Assembly: GCF_937997535.1 (NCBI RefSeq)
Contig: NZ_CALKTT010000094.1
Coordinates: 1 to 36,367, forward strand
Direction of reading: 5' to 3'
Source: an uncultured Campylobacter sp.
GTDB taxonomy: Bacteria > Campylobacterota > Campylobacteria > Campylobacterales > Campylobacteraceae
Length of the DNA stretch: 36,367 bases
A program made the position numbers and the translations under genes. The notes beneath the pieces were generated by a model. It searched no databases and was not told the DNA's origin. It saw nothing but the letters and a program-made list of their open reading frames with translations. Shown piece by piece: positions 17,220 through 24,971 of the stretch (the first letter of the stretch is position 1; every line of letters begins with the position of its first letter).

Positions 17220-18353
17220 ATGAGACTTATCGGATTTATCAGAGGTGGAAATGTCATAGTCGCCACAGGCGGGGTTGAGTATAGCTACGAAATGCTTGGC
17301 GAACGCGATCCTAGCCTAACCGACGGCGATGAGGTAAGCTTCGACACGCTAGCATCCAGCGCGATAAATATAAAGCGCGTCGAGGGCTCTAAATCCAAAG
17401 ACCGCGTAGCGCAAAAAGTAACCCCACAGCCAAAAGAATCTGCAAAGCAAAACGATGAAATTTTTGGTGATAAGAATTCTGCAGAAAATAATATATCCGA
17501 AGCACCTTCCTTTCAAAGCTCTACCGAAAATATTGCAAACGATATATCTACCATAGAAGAAACGAAGGTCGCAAAAAAATTTAAGAATTTTAAATTTAAC
17601 CGCAAAGCTAAGCCTACGAGTGCAAAAAAACCGAAATTCTTTGGATTTGAGTTCGTCCAAACCGATGATCTGTGCACTACGCAAAGTGTCGAGAGTAAAA
17701 TTTATACTTCATCTATCCGCAAGGAAGGACTTAAATCCATAATCCTGCCCATAGTGCCGATAGTCATTATTTTGATATTCCGCTCGCAAATTGCAAGCAT
17801 ATTTCTATCTTTTTCACAGATCGAAGCTTATGTCAATCAAGATACGGTTTATATGGTGATGGACCTGCTGATTTTTCTTAGTTTTGCGCTATTTTATCTG
17901 CTGCCGCTTAACCGCGCGATAAACCTACTCTCCATAGCGACGCACGATCAATACCCAATGCGTCAAATGGCGAACTACAACGTCTTTATCATCTTGTGCG
18001 TCATCTCTACGATCCTACAGGATAAGAGCCTGAGGCTGGATGAGTTCGAGCAGTTTTTCATCTGCGGCGTGATCGGACTTGGGCTCATTTCGTTTTATTA
18101 TAAGTTCAAGGCGTTTGCATTTATGTTTTTCAAAACCGCAGGCTCAATCCTATTTGCTCCCGCACTGCTTGTGGAGCTCGCGGCGATTATTTTCATCGGC
18201 ATCGGCGACCGCTATACTGGCGCGTCGATAAAATTTATGGAGCTTACGGGGCTATTTTTTGCGAGCACGGCGTGGAGATACATCATAATTTTTATCGTTA
18301 TGTCGCCGCTTTATTTCCTTGGATTTTGTATGCTAAGGCGGATTAAAAAATAA
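17220..18353 (+). CDS. Multi-pass membrane protein of unknown function with small soluble N-terminal domain
   Basis: 377 residues. Residues 1-55 (RLIGFIRGGNVIVATGGVEY, then DGDEVSFDTL) look like a small beta domain with some resemblance to cold-shock/OB strands. Residues 56-165 are polar, charged and low in order (KESAKQNDEIFGDKNSAEN). About five membrane helices follow, for example near 170-195 (ILPIVPIVIILIF), 210-235 (MVMDLLIFLSFALFYLLPL), 250-265, 275-300 and 305-375. The C-terminus LRRIKK is positive inside. It follows glmS by 60 bp in the same direction and may be read through from it. No catalytic motif is recognised, and the real family could not be named. Confidence 0.75.
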   Translation: MRLIGFIRGGNVIVATGGVEYSYEMLGERDPSLTDGDEVSFDTLASSAINIKRVEGSKSKDRVAQKVTPQPKESAKQNDEIFGDKNSAENNISEAPSFQSSTENIANDISTIEETKVAKKFKNFKFNRKAKPTSAKKPKFFGFEFVQTDDLCTTQSVESKIYTSSIRKEGLKSIILPIVPIVIILIFRSQIASIFLSFSQIEAYVNQDTVYMVMDLLIFLSFALFYLLPLNRAINLLSIATHDQYPMRQMANYNVFIILCVISTILQDKSLRLDEFEQFFICGVIGLGLISFYYKFKAFAFMFFKTAGSILFAPALLVELAAIIFIGIGDRYTGASIKFMELTGLFFASTAWRYIIIFIVMSPLYFLGFCMLRRIKK

Positions 18354-19020
18354 TTCTGCGAAATTTTACTGCAAATCTCGCTATGATGAAATTTTGCTAC
18401 GATAGAATTCCACTCAAAGTTTCATCGCAAAATTTAGCACGAAGACAGAATTTAGCGAGAATTTGAACTTTATCAAAGTAAAATTTTATCGCAATAAAAT
18501 TCCATAATTTAGGCGCAGATCGCACGTCCTAAAGCAATATACGTGTTTTTTACGCGTAACGCACGGCTTACAAAAATACACCAATACTTCGAATTTCGAT
18601 GCAATGCCCCCTATTTGACAAAAGCCATAGCAATTTTACATCGCGTCTGTAAAATCCTACCGCTAAATTCCATCTTTAAATCTCGCGCGCTCAGCACATA
18701 TCGACGTAGAATTTTATTCACGGATTCAACGCAAAACTTCAAAACTAAATTTTATCTCATATTCTACGGCGAAATTCCAATACATATCTCTATCATAATA
18801 AAATTTTGCCAAAATAAAATTCTAATCTATGCGAAAATCTAAGCGTGGATTCAAATCAATTTAAAGCTGCAAGCTCCTCGCACCGCAGCTAATTAAATTT
18901 CATCGCCAAATTTTGTCGCGTTTAAATTTAGCCGCCCGCGCCGTATTAAAATCCGCCCCGCTGCTGCCGCAACGTAGAATTTCCAGCATAATTAAATTTA
19001 AACGTCCTCGCCCGCCGAAA
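18354..19020. other. Gene-free 667-bp region between convergent genes, with degenerate palindromes
   Basis: No convincing gene is seen; an open frame at 18543-18842 has a poor composition and no ribosome binding site. The region is rich in short imperfect palindromes of the form AAATTTT-n-AAAATTCC. The clearest is AATTTTAT CGCA ATAAAATT at 18482-18501, a perfect 8-bp stem. Looser copies occur around 18388-18412 (gaaattttgctacgatagaa) and around 18800-18824 (aaaattttgccaaaataaaa). It lies downstream of both flanking genes, so it may serve transcript ends. Confidence 0.5.
18482..18501. repeat. Perfect small palindrome (8-bp stem, 4-nt loop)
   Basis: AATTTTAT at 18482-18489 pairs with ATAAAATT at 18494-18501 around the loop CGCA. 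Related but degraded copies are found on both sides, giving the impression of a short repeated element. Confidence 0.5.
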
Positions 19021-20187
19021 TTAATCTCGCGCTATGTTTCGTGCGGTGTAAAATTCACGCCTAAACTCCGCAAACCGCCCGTGCACGATCGCCTCTCTCA
19101 TATCTGCGGCAAGGCGCAGGTAGAAGTGCAGATTGTGAATGCTCGCGAGGCGGTAAAAGCTAAGCTCGCGCGCGCGAAATAGATGATTTAGATAGCCGCG
19201 GCTGAAGCGCTTGCACGTGTAGCAGTCGCAGTGCGGATCGATCGGATCGTGATCGCTGATAAAGCCCGCGTTTTTGATGCTGATCTTGCCGAAGCTCGTA
19301 AATAGCGTGCCGTTGCGGGCATTGCGCGTAGGCATCACGCAGTCGAACATATCCACGCCGCGAGCGACGTTTTCGACAAGATCTTCGGGCGTGCCGACCC
19401 CCATCAAATATCGCGGGCGCGCCGCATCGACGTATGGCATCATAGCCTCTACGGTTTCGTACATCAGCTCGTTTTTCTCGCCCACGCTGAGCCCTCCTAT
19501 CGCAAGCCCGTCAAAGCTCATCTCGCACAGTGCTTCGGCGCAAAATTTACGCGCCTGCGGGTCGGTGCCGCCTTGGATGATACCGAAGATGTTTTGATGC
19601 GCGTGCAGACCGCGAGATTTCATCTCCTCGTGATAATCTATCGCCTCGCTAGCCCATTTTATCGTGCGCGCGACGCTTAGATCGATCCGCTTTTTAAGCC
19701 GCGATCTATCATCGCTGCTAAGTGCGCCAGGTTCGCGCGGCAGCTCCACCAAATCGTCCAAAATCATCATAATATCGGAGTTTAGCTCATACTGCGTATC
19801 TAGCACCGAGCGCGGCGTGAAATAATGCATGCTGCCGTCAATGTGGCTTTTAAATTTTATACCGCCCTCGTCGTTTTTGGTGTTTGCGCGCAGGCTAAAC
19901 GCCTGAAAGCCGCCGCTGTCGGTCAAAAAGCTGCGAGGAAATTTCGTAAATCCGTGCAGCCCGCCGAAGCCCGCCACCACCCGCGAGCCCGGGCGCAGAT
20001 ACATATGATAGGTGTTGGCGAGGATGATCTGCGCGTCCAGGAGCTGCTCTACGTCCGTCGCATCGAGCGCTTTGACCGCGCCCACGGTGCCGACCGGCAT
20101 AAAAACGGGGGTGCGGATCGTGCTGTGCGCCGTGCGGATCGTGCAAGCGCGCGCTGCGCCGTCCGCGGCGTCTATCGTAAAATCCAT
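19021..20187 (-). CDS. tgt: tRNA-guanine transglycosylase (queuine tRNA-ribosyltransferase)
   Basis: 388 residues, slightly longer than the usual 370-375. It exchanges guanine-34 for preQ1 in tRNAs with GUN anticodons. The substrate pocket is seen in LTDSGGFQAFSL (with the catalytic Asp) and in IIQGGTDPQARK and LAIGGLSVGE. The nucleophile region is MFDCVMPTRNARNGTLFTS. The zinc site is formed by CDCYTCKRFSRGYLNHLFRA and the later HN pair. The start ATG is preceded by AAAGGATCAAG. It converges with the plus-strand membrane gene across the 667-bp empty region. A possible -10 box, TACAAT, lies on the minus strand at 20244-20249. Confidence 0.97.
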   Translation of the reverse strand: MDFTIDAADGAARACTIRTAHSTIRTPVFMPVGTVGAVKALDATDVEQLLDAQIILANTYHMYLRPGSRVVAGFGGLHGFTKFPRSFLTDSGGFQAFSLRANTKNDEGGIKFKSHIDGSMHYFTPRSVLDTQYELNSDIMMILDDLVELPREPGALSSDDRSRLKKRIDLSVARTIKWASEAIDYHEEMKSRGLHAHQNIFGIIQGGTDPQARKFCAEALCEMSFDGLAIGGLSVGEKNELMYETVEAMMPYVDAARPRYLMGVGTPEDLVENVARGVDMFDCVMPTRNARNGTLFTSFGKISIKNAGFISDHDPIDPHCDCYTCKRFSRGYLNHLFRARELSFYRLASIHNLHFYLRLAADMREAIVHGRFAEFRREFYTARNIARD

Positions 20188-20511
20188 CTTGATCCTTTAA
20201 ATTTAGCTTCTTGCGCGCACTCGGCGCAAAATTTTAAAAAGCGATTGTAGCGAAATTTAAATTTGCGGCAGGTAAAGACGGGAAAAAATTTAAAGGATAT
20301 TTGAGGCGTTTGCGGATTAAAATTTAAGTAGCGGAGCCGCCGCAACTGCAAAACGTAAAATTTACAAGCGGAAATATGAACGCATAATTTAAAAATACAA
20401 ATATCGCTTAAATTTACGAAGTGAGAGATTATTGATTATAAATTAGTCGCAAACGGCGCAAATTTCACCGCTTACGACGTTTTATTCTGCAGCTGCGTCT
20501 AAAGAAATTTA

Positions 20512-20547
20512 GCGGCTTTAGAGCTTATCTTTGCACCTAAAAGCCGC
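20512..20547 (-). terminator. Likely hairpin terminator of the P-type ATPase/ferrosome-like operon
   Basis: On the plus strand GCGGCTTTAG (20512-20521) pairs with CTAAAAGCCGC (20537-20547), a GC-rich stem of about 10 bp with one bulge. It lies 15 bp downstream of the last gene of the cluster, which runs on the minus strand. The minus-strand transcript continues with UAAAUUUCUUU after the stem, a moderate U-rich tail. The rest of 20188-20561 shows only the tgt upstream region and no gene. Confidence 0.55.
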
Positions 20548-20561
20548 GACGTGCTATGCTG

Positions 20562-20906
20562 CTAGGCGCTTTTGCGTGCGCGAGGCTTCCTTTTTAGGGG
20601 CGTGCTTTTTGCAGGAGCGCTTTTGCCGTCCGATAAATTTTCCAAGGCTAAATTTGCTACGGATCTCTTTCTGCCCCTGCTCTTTGCTTTTCTATTTTGC
20701 AAAAACTCGCTGTATGGCGAGCCGTAAAGGCTAGCGTGCCAAATCGCGCTTGCCAGCATCACTGCACCCGAAACTTTATGTAGCTGCGACATGCGCGAGT
20801 TCATATTCAGCGCGGTTAGAGCCGTGATGCCCATACTAACTCCGAGCGCCGTTTTAGCCACTTTGCGCTGAAAATTTAGATCCAAAATTTTATCTTCAAT
20901 GCTCAA
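20562..20906 (-). CDS. Small two-helix membrane protein with basic tail, end of the ATPase cluster
   Basis: 114 residues. Two membrane helices are predicted, about 16-36 (AKTALGVSMGITALTALNMN) and 42-61 (LHKVSGAVMLASAIWHASLY). The second carries His43 and His57, 14 residues apart, with Gly46 between them, similar to the heme-ligand spacing of small b-type cytochrome or ferric-reductase helices (HK..G..n..H). A lysine/arginine-rich cytoplasmic tail follows (NRKAKSRGRKRS, LKRKPRARKSA). The start overlaps the end of the ATPase gene by 11 bp, so it is the last gene of the operon. I do not recognise a named family. A heme role is inference from the His spacing only. Confidence 0.7.
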   Translation of the reverse strand: MSIEDKILDLNFQRKVAKTALGVSMGITALTALNMNSRMSQLHKVSGAVMLASAIWHASLYGSPYSEFLQNRKAKSRGRKRSVANLALENLSDGKSAPAKSTPLKRKPRARKSA

Positions 20907-22977
20907 ATTTTACCCCTTTGATAGAATTCAGTAGTAGTCCTATCGTCGTGCCATTATGCAGCAGCGCCGTAGCTACGGGACTTAGCGCGCCAAAAGTCGC
21001 CAAAAATAAAATGATCGAATTTATCCCCACGGTAGCGTTGAAATTTCGATTTACGAGCCGCAGTGTGTCGTTAGCCAGCGCCTTTACCTGCGCGACGCCC
21101 TCGATGTCGTTTTTCAAAAGTCCGATCTGCGCGGAAGCCTTGGCGATCTCTGCGCCGTTTAGCATGCTGATGCCGATGTCCGCCTTCATCAGGCTCGGCG
21201 CGTCGTTTATGCCGTCACCCACGAAGACCACCTTTCGCCCCTCGGCTTTTAACTGCTCTAAAATTTCGGTCTTTTGCGTCGGCAGCAGCTCGCCGTAATA
21301 GCGATCTACGCCGAGCTTTTTGGCTACGGCGTGGGCTTTTGATTTTACGTCGCCGCTTAGCATGACGATCTGTTTAGCGCCCAACTCGCGGAGCCTAGCG
21401 ATGACGGCGCGGGCGTTTGCGCGCACTTCGTCTCTAAGTCCGATGAGCCCCAAAAGTCTGCCGTCAAATGCGATGTAAAGCAGCGCGAGCCCCTTTTGCA
21501 TCGCAAGATCGATGGTCTGCTCATGCGCCGCAAACGAGATCATCTCGTCATCCTCCAGGAAGTGGCGCGAGCCGATGATGAGCTTTTTACCCTCGATGCT
21601 GGTCTTTACGCCGTGAGCGACGACGAATTCCACCTCGTCGTGGTGCTTGTGGATAAAGCCGTGCTTTTTAGCCGCATCCACGATCGCCTCGGCTACGGGG
21701 TGAAAGTAATGCTCCTCGGCGCTCGCGGTTAAATTTAAAATATCGTTTTTGCTGAAATGCTCGTCAAACGATATGATCTCTGCGACCTCCAGATTGCCGT
21801 ACGTAAGCGTGCCCGTCTTATCGAATACGAAGGTGTCGGCGCTCGCAAGCGACTCAAGGGCCTTGGCGCCTTTGATCAAAATCCCGTTTTTGCCCGCCTT
21901 TGAGATGCTTGACTTAAAAGCAACCGGCGTAGGTAGCTTAAGCGCGCACGAGTAATCCGCCTGTAGCACCGAAGCCACGGTCATAAAATTTCGATTTATC
22001 AGATAGGACACGCCCGCAAGCCCGAAGGTTACCGGCACGAGCTTGTCGGCTAGGTGGGTCGTATGCATGCCGATGCTGGAGCGCTCGTTAAGAGATGCCG
22101 TGATGTAGTGCTTGATACGCTGCGTGGAGGTGTTTTCGCCGACGTTTTCCGCCCAGATACGAATCCTGCCCTCCTCTACGATCGTGCCGCTTAGCACGCT
22201 ATCGCCGCGAGATTTTTTCACCGCAACCGATTCGCCCGTCATATTGGCTTGATTTATCATCGCTTCGCCGCTTACAACGTGCCCATCCACGGCTATGACA
22301 TCGCCTGCGCCCACGACCACGATGTCGCCCACCTTTAGCTTGGAAGTTGCGATTTTGACTTCGGTCTTTTTGCCGTCTTGATCTATCTCGACCCACGCCT
22401 CGGCGATGTCCGGGTGGGCGAGCTCACGGATAAGATCGTCGCTTTTATAAACGGTGCTTTCCTCCATGTACTCGCCAAGAGCGAGCATCGCGTTGGTGCT
22501 GTTTGCGGCAAATACATCGCCGCGAGCGAGCGAAATCCCCACAGCGGCAGCCTCCAAGCCCTTTGAAGTAAGCCCGTGACGAAAGCTTTCTTTAATTCCC
22601 TCTTTTAAGATAGGCATGCACGCTACGATGCTAAATGCGCGCACTAAAGGCGAAGTGCGAAAGATTAAATTTCCGCCCAACGCAAGAAGCGCTAAGATAA
22701 ATTCGTTTTTGCTTGGCAAATTTTTATGGTTAGCGGGGATAATTGATTTTAGCTCGCTTAAATTTAAAGCTTCAAGTTGCTTTAGAATTCCTGCCTTATT
22801 CGCACCCGCGTCAAGCTTAAGGATCAAAGAGCCGATTTTAGCGTTAAATCTAGCTTCCGTTACGACTTCAAGCCTCGCAGCAGCTTTTTGCAGCGCGCTC
22901 GCATCGAGCCCTTTAAAGCCCGCGACCTTTATGCGCAGTCTAGTTTTAGTCTCATGTAAAATTTTAAAATTTTGCAT
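20896..22977 (-). CDS. P1B-type metal-transporting ATPase (FezB/CtpC-like)
   Basis: 693 residues. The N-terminal 75 residues form an HMA-like domain without CxxC; instead it has an Arg/Lys-rich first strand, HETKTRLRIKV (8-18), and FNAKIGSLILKLD. All pump motifs are present: TGES (247-250), phosphorylation site DKTGT (386-390), HP (426-427) and GDGINDAP (587-594). The ion-site helix reads DYSCALKLPTP (341-351), so the usual CPC or SPC is replaced by SC-A-x-K-L. This type is found in mycobacterial CtpC-like pumps and, as I recall, in P1B-6 ATPases such as FezB of ferrosomes. The last helices contain LLHNGTTIGLLLNS. The likely cargo is iron, with manganese or zinc as alternatives. It is embedded in a cluster of small membrane proteins. 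Confidence 0.93.
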   Translation of the reverse strand: MQNFKILHETKTRLRIKVAGFKGLDASALQKAAARLEVVTEARFNAKIGSLILKLDAGANKAGILKQLEALNLSELKSIIPANHKNLPSKNEFILALLALGGNLIFRTSPLVRAFSIVACMPILKEGIKESFRHGLTSKGLEAAAVGISLARGDVFAANSTNAMLALGEYMEESTVYKSDDLIRELAHPDIAEAWVEIDQDGKKTEVKIATSKLKVGDIVVVGAGDVIAVDGHVVSGEAMINQANMTGESVAVKKSRGDSVLSGTIVEEGRIRIWAENVGENTSTQRIKHYITASLNERSSIGMHTTHLADKLVPVTFGLAGVSYLINRNFMTVASVLQADYSCALKLPTPVAFKSSISKAGKNGILIKGAKALESLASADTFVFDKTGTLTYGNLEVAEIISFDEHFSKNDILNLTASAEEHYFHPVAEAIVDAAKKHGFIHKHHDEVEFVVAHGVKTSIEGKKLIIGSRHFLEDDEMISFAAHEQTIDLAMQKGLALLYIAFDGRLLGLIGLRDEVRANARAVIARLRELGAKQIVMLSGDVKSKAHAVAKKLGVDRYYGELLPTQKTEILEQLKAEGRKVVFVGDGINDAPSLMKADIGISMLNGAEIAKASAQIGLLKNDIEGVAQVKALANDTLRLVNRNFNATVGINSIILFLATFGALSPVATALLHNGTTIGLLLNSIKGVKFEH

Positions 22978-22980
22978 CGA

Positions 22981-23466
22981 CTACTCTTGCATCTCTGCCT
23001 TGGCGTCTTCGAAGCGCTCCTTCATCTCTTCGATGCCCATCTGAAACATCTCGGTACCCTTTGCGATGAGCTTAAAAAGCTTTTTTTGCGCGTTTTCGTC
23101 GGTTAGAAAATAGGTCGCTGCGGCACCTAGAACGATACCTGTGATAAATGAGTTGCTACCGAATAAGCCGTTCGCGTTTTGTCTACCACCCAAGGAATTA
23201 AAAATTCCACCGAAAGCGGAGCCCTGAGTAGAATTTACATCGCTTGAGCTTTGAGCGGCGGAATCTTTATTATCCGAGTTATTGCTGGAAGCAGAACTAT
23301 TAAAAGGTGCAGAATTTACCCGCTCGTTTATCCATTTAGCCCAACCGCCGAGCTTTTCGTCACCGGCAAAGCCGCCCGCAGAGCCGCTAGAATATTTGTT
23401 GTCACCAAAATTGTAATCGTCTAGAATTTCTTTCAAATCTTTTTTTGTGATATAGGGATTACTCAT
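22981..23466 (-). CDS. YtxH-like single-pass membrane protein
   Basis: 161 residues. A soluble N-terminal part (MSNPYITKKDLKEILDDYNF) is followed by a Ser/Asn/Gly-rich linker at about 50-100 and one membrane helix at 106-122 (FITGIVLGAAATYFLTD). The C-terminal amphipathic helix (AKGTEMFQMGIEEMKERFED) is rich in Glu, Met and Lys. A glycine-rich helix directly followed by 'DE.aqkk' is the pattern of YtxH-like proteins. It overlaps the previous gene by 8 bp and ends 3 bp before the ATPase gene, so it is tightly coupled to both. It may be a membrane-associated accessory protein of the metal compartment; this is inference from context. Confidence 0.72.
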   Translation of the reverse strand: MSNPYITKKDLKEILDDYNFGDNKYSSGSAGGFAGDEKLGGWAKWINERVNSAPFNSSASSNNSDNKDSAAQSSSDVNSTQGSAFGGIFNSLGGRQNANGLFGSNSFITGIVLGAAATYFLTDENAQKKLFKLIAKGTEMFQMGIEEMKERFEDAKAEMQE

Positions 23467-23761
23467 TGCCTACCTTAAGAATAAAATTTCTACCCGCAAT
23501 GAGCGCACCTACGCATACTGCGACGCCTGCCGCTGCGCGTAGATACTCGCCTTGTACGAGCTTATTTGCACTGTAAATCGCGCCGCCGCCGATGATACCG
23601 CCGCTTAGCGCAATATCCAGCGCATCTCGAATCGCTTTAGATTTGCTTTTGCCTTCTTTGGCTTTAACGAGTTCTACGGCGCAACCGCCGATCGCCCCTG
23701 CTATAGCGCCGCTTAAAACGTGATCCAGCGGCGAACGCTGTGTCGTAAGTGATCTATTCAT
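23459..23761 (-). CDS. Small glycine-rich membrane protein
   Basis: 100 residues. Three hydrophobic Gly/Ala-rich stretches lie at about 14-32 (HVLSGAIAGAIGGCAVELV), 51-64 (ALSGGIIGGGAIYSA) and 75-91 (RAAAGVAVCVGALIAGR), separated by a charged loop (KAKEGKSKSKAIRDA). GxxxG-type spacing favours close helix packing or oligomers. Such Gly-rich membrane proteins are also seen among magnetosome and encapsulation-type membranes, but I cannot place this one in a named family. It overlaps the downstream YtxH-like gene and follows the basic-tailed gene by 8 bp. Confidence 0.7.
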   Translation of the reverse strand: MNRSLTTQRSPLDHVLSGAIAGAIGGCAVELVKAKEGKSKSKAIRDALDIALSGGIIGGGAIYSANKLVQGEYLRAAAGVAVCVGALIAGRNFILKVGNE

Positions 23762-23769
23762 TTAGGCCT

Positions 23770-24261
23770 CTATTTTTCTGATTTATCGTCTGCGGACGTA
23801 AATTTAGCCGAAGAATTATCGTCCATTTTTACGATCTGCGGGATATTAAGCGGAGTAGTAGATGCTGCGGATGTCTCACCTACCGGTGTTGCGCCAGTCT
23901 TAGCGCTCGCGGTGGATTTTTTAGTTCTTTTAAATCCCGGTTTTGGTCCCGGCTTTTTTCTGGTTTTTTTTGCAGTGCTAGTTTCAGTGCTAGCGCTACT
24001 TGTTGCAGCTTTTTTGCTATTAGACTTTCTTTTGCTTTTTACAGCTTCGGCAACATCGTCTAGGCCTTCTTTGGCTTCTGCAAAAATTTCTTTCGATTTT
24101 TTGCTTAATTTTTCCGCTCCGCCTTTGACGCTATTTTTTAGCTCCTCGACACTTTTGCTACTTACGATTTTATTCGCACCTTCTTTGATTTTATCTCGAT
24201 TGTTATAAGCGTAAACCGCCGCGCAACCAAGCGCAAAACCTGCTAGAAATGGGATCGGCAT
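23770..24261 (-). CDS. YtxH-like membrane-anchored protein with Lys/Pro/Ala-rich tail
   Basis: 163 residues. The N-terminus is an uncleaved membrane anchor (PIPFLAGFALGCAAVYAYNN, 2-21), followed by a helical segment of the YtxH kind (KIKEGANKIVSSKSVEELKN, GAEKLSKKSKEIFAEAKEGL). A long basic low-complexity tail contains KKTRKKPGPKPGFKRTKK, which resembles AT-hook or PAKKAA-type polyanion-binding repeats. The last 30 residues are Ser/Thr/Asp-rich and acidic. AAGGAG stands just before the ATG. It is the first gene behind an internal promoter. The tail could bind nucleic acid or polyphosphate, or organise particles in the cytoplasm; no function is proven. Confidence 0.7.
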   Translation of the reverse strand: MPIPFLAGFALGCAAVYAYNNRDKIKEGANKIVSSKSVEELKNSVKGGAEKLSKKSKEIFAEAKEGLDDVAEAVKSKRKSNSKKAATSSASTETSTAKKTRKKPGPKPGFKRTKKSTASAKTGATPVGETSAASTTPLNIPQIVKMDDNSSAKFTSADDKSEK

Positions 24262-24320
24262 TTCATTCTCCTTGTGTTAAGATTATAAAGTCATTTTATC
24301 AACTTTACATAGATTTTGAT

Positions 24321-24349
24321 ATTATAGCGACTTTTTTAGATTTTTGCAA
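24321..24349 (-). promoter_or_regulatory. Strong sigma-70-type promoter inside the ferrosome-like cluster
   Basis: On the minus strand TTGCAA (24349-24344) and TATAAT (24326-24321) are separated by exactly 17 bp. It reads towards the basic-tailed YtxH-like gene, leaving a leader of about 50 nt. A second TATAAT occurs at 24287-24282, close to the gene, without a good -35. The stretch GATTATAAAGTCATTTTATC (24281-24300) overlapping that second box has a loose likeness to a Fur operator. Confidence 0.6.
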
Positions 24350-24356
24350 TCCTAAT

Positions 24357-24971
24357 TTAATTTTTCTGCAAAATTCCTTTAATTAAATTGGAAAATGCGC
24401 TATTTAAAATATTTTGCAAATCGTATTTTTGAAATATCCGCTCTAATTCCTGCGGATTTTTTAAAATTTCATTTAATAAATCAGCGAAATTCAAAGAATT
24501 TAAATCAGCCTCGTATTTAGAATTCAGTTCCTTTAAAATCGGCAAAATTTCATTATATGAAACCGCCTGCGCCTTATACAGTAGCTCTTTAAATTCCGCG
24601 TTCTTGCATGAATTAATTAGATCGTCATAAAACATCATAGCACTTTTTTCTATCAAAAGTGCCGAAGCCAAAAACTCATTCATACCTTTTGCAACCAGCG
24701 CCTCACTGCTATTTTCAGGAGGCATAGCACCAAGCCCACAAGAATTTGCAAAATCTAGCATCCGCTCAAGTAATCCAGCTCGTAAAGATAGAATTTCTCC
24801 TAGCTTTTTATCTTGAAATTTAACTGCGCCCAGCGAATAAAACTGTAAAATTTGTGCCTCTTTTTCGAGCAAAAGAGCAATATCTGCAATTTTCGCCTCA
24901 TTTAAATTCCGAGATTTATTAGAAATTTTGCGCGATTTTTTGGTGCTACGTAGTAATGCTTCTTCGCTCAA
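24357..24971 (-). CDS. Helical ferritin-like/rubrerythrin-like protein with degenerate metal site
   Basis: 204 residues, almost wholly helical. Segments with ferritin-like spacing are LLLEKEAQILQFYSLGA (33-49), AGLLERMLDFANS (65-77), LLIEKSAMMFYDDLINS (105-121) and KAQAVSYNEILPILKEL (133-149); the third matches the 'EK.A..FY..L' pattern of rubrerythrin helices. The paired ExxH metal ligands of true rubrerythrins are missing, so a diiron centre is doubtful. The N-terminus is basic (STKKSRKISNKSR). Translation appears to start at a TTG that overlaps the stop codon of the upstream gene (TTGA), with AGAGG 7 nt before it, showing coupling. The family name is uncertain. Confidence 0.6.
   Translation of the reverse strand: MSEEALLRSTKKSRKISNKSRNLNEAKIADIALLLEKEAQILQFYSLGAVKFQDKKLGEILSLRAGLLERMLDFANSCGLGAMPPENSSEALVAKGMNEFLASALLIEKSAMMFYDDLINSCKNAEFKELLYKAQAVSYNEILPILKELNSKYEADLNSLNFADLLNEILKNPQELERIFQKYDLQNILNSAFSNLIKGILQKN

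Noticed and set aside
18543..18842. 99-codon plus-strand frame in the convergent spacer
   Set aside because: It has no ribosome binding site and a composition like random AT-rich DNA, and it overlaps the degenerate palindromes.
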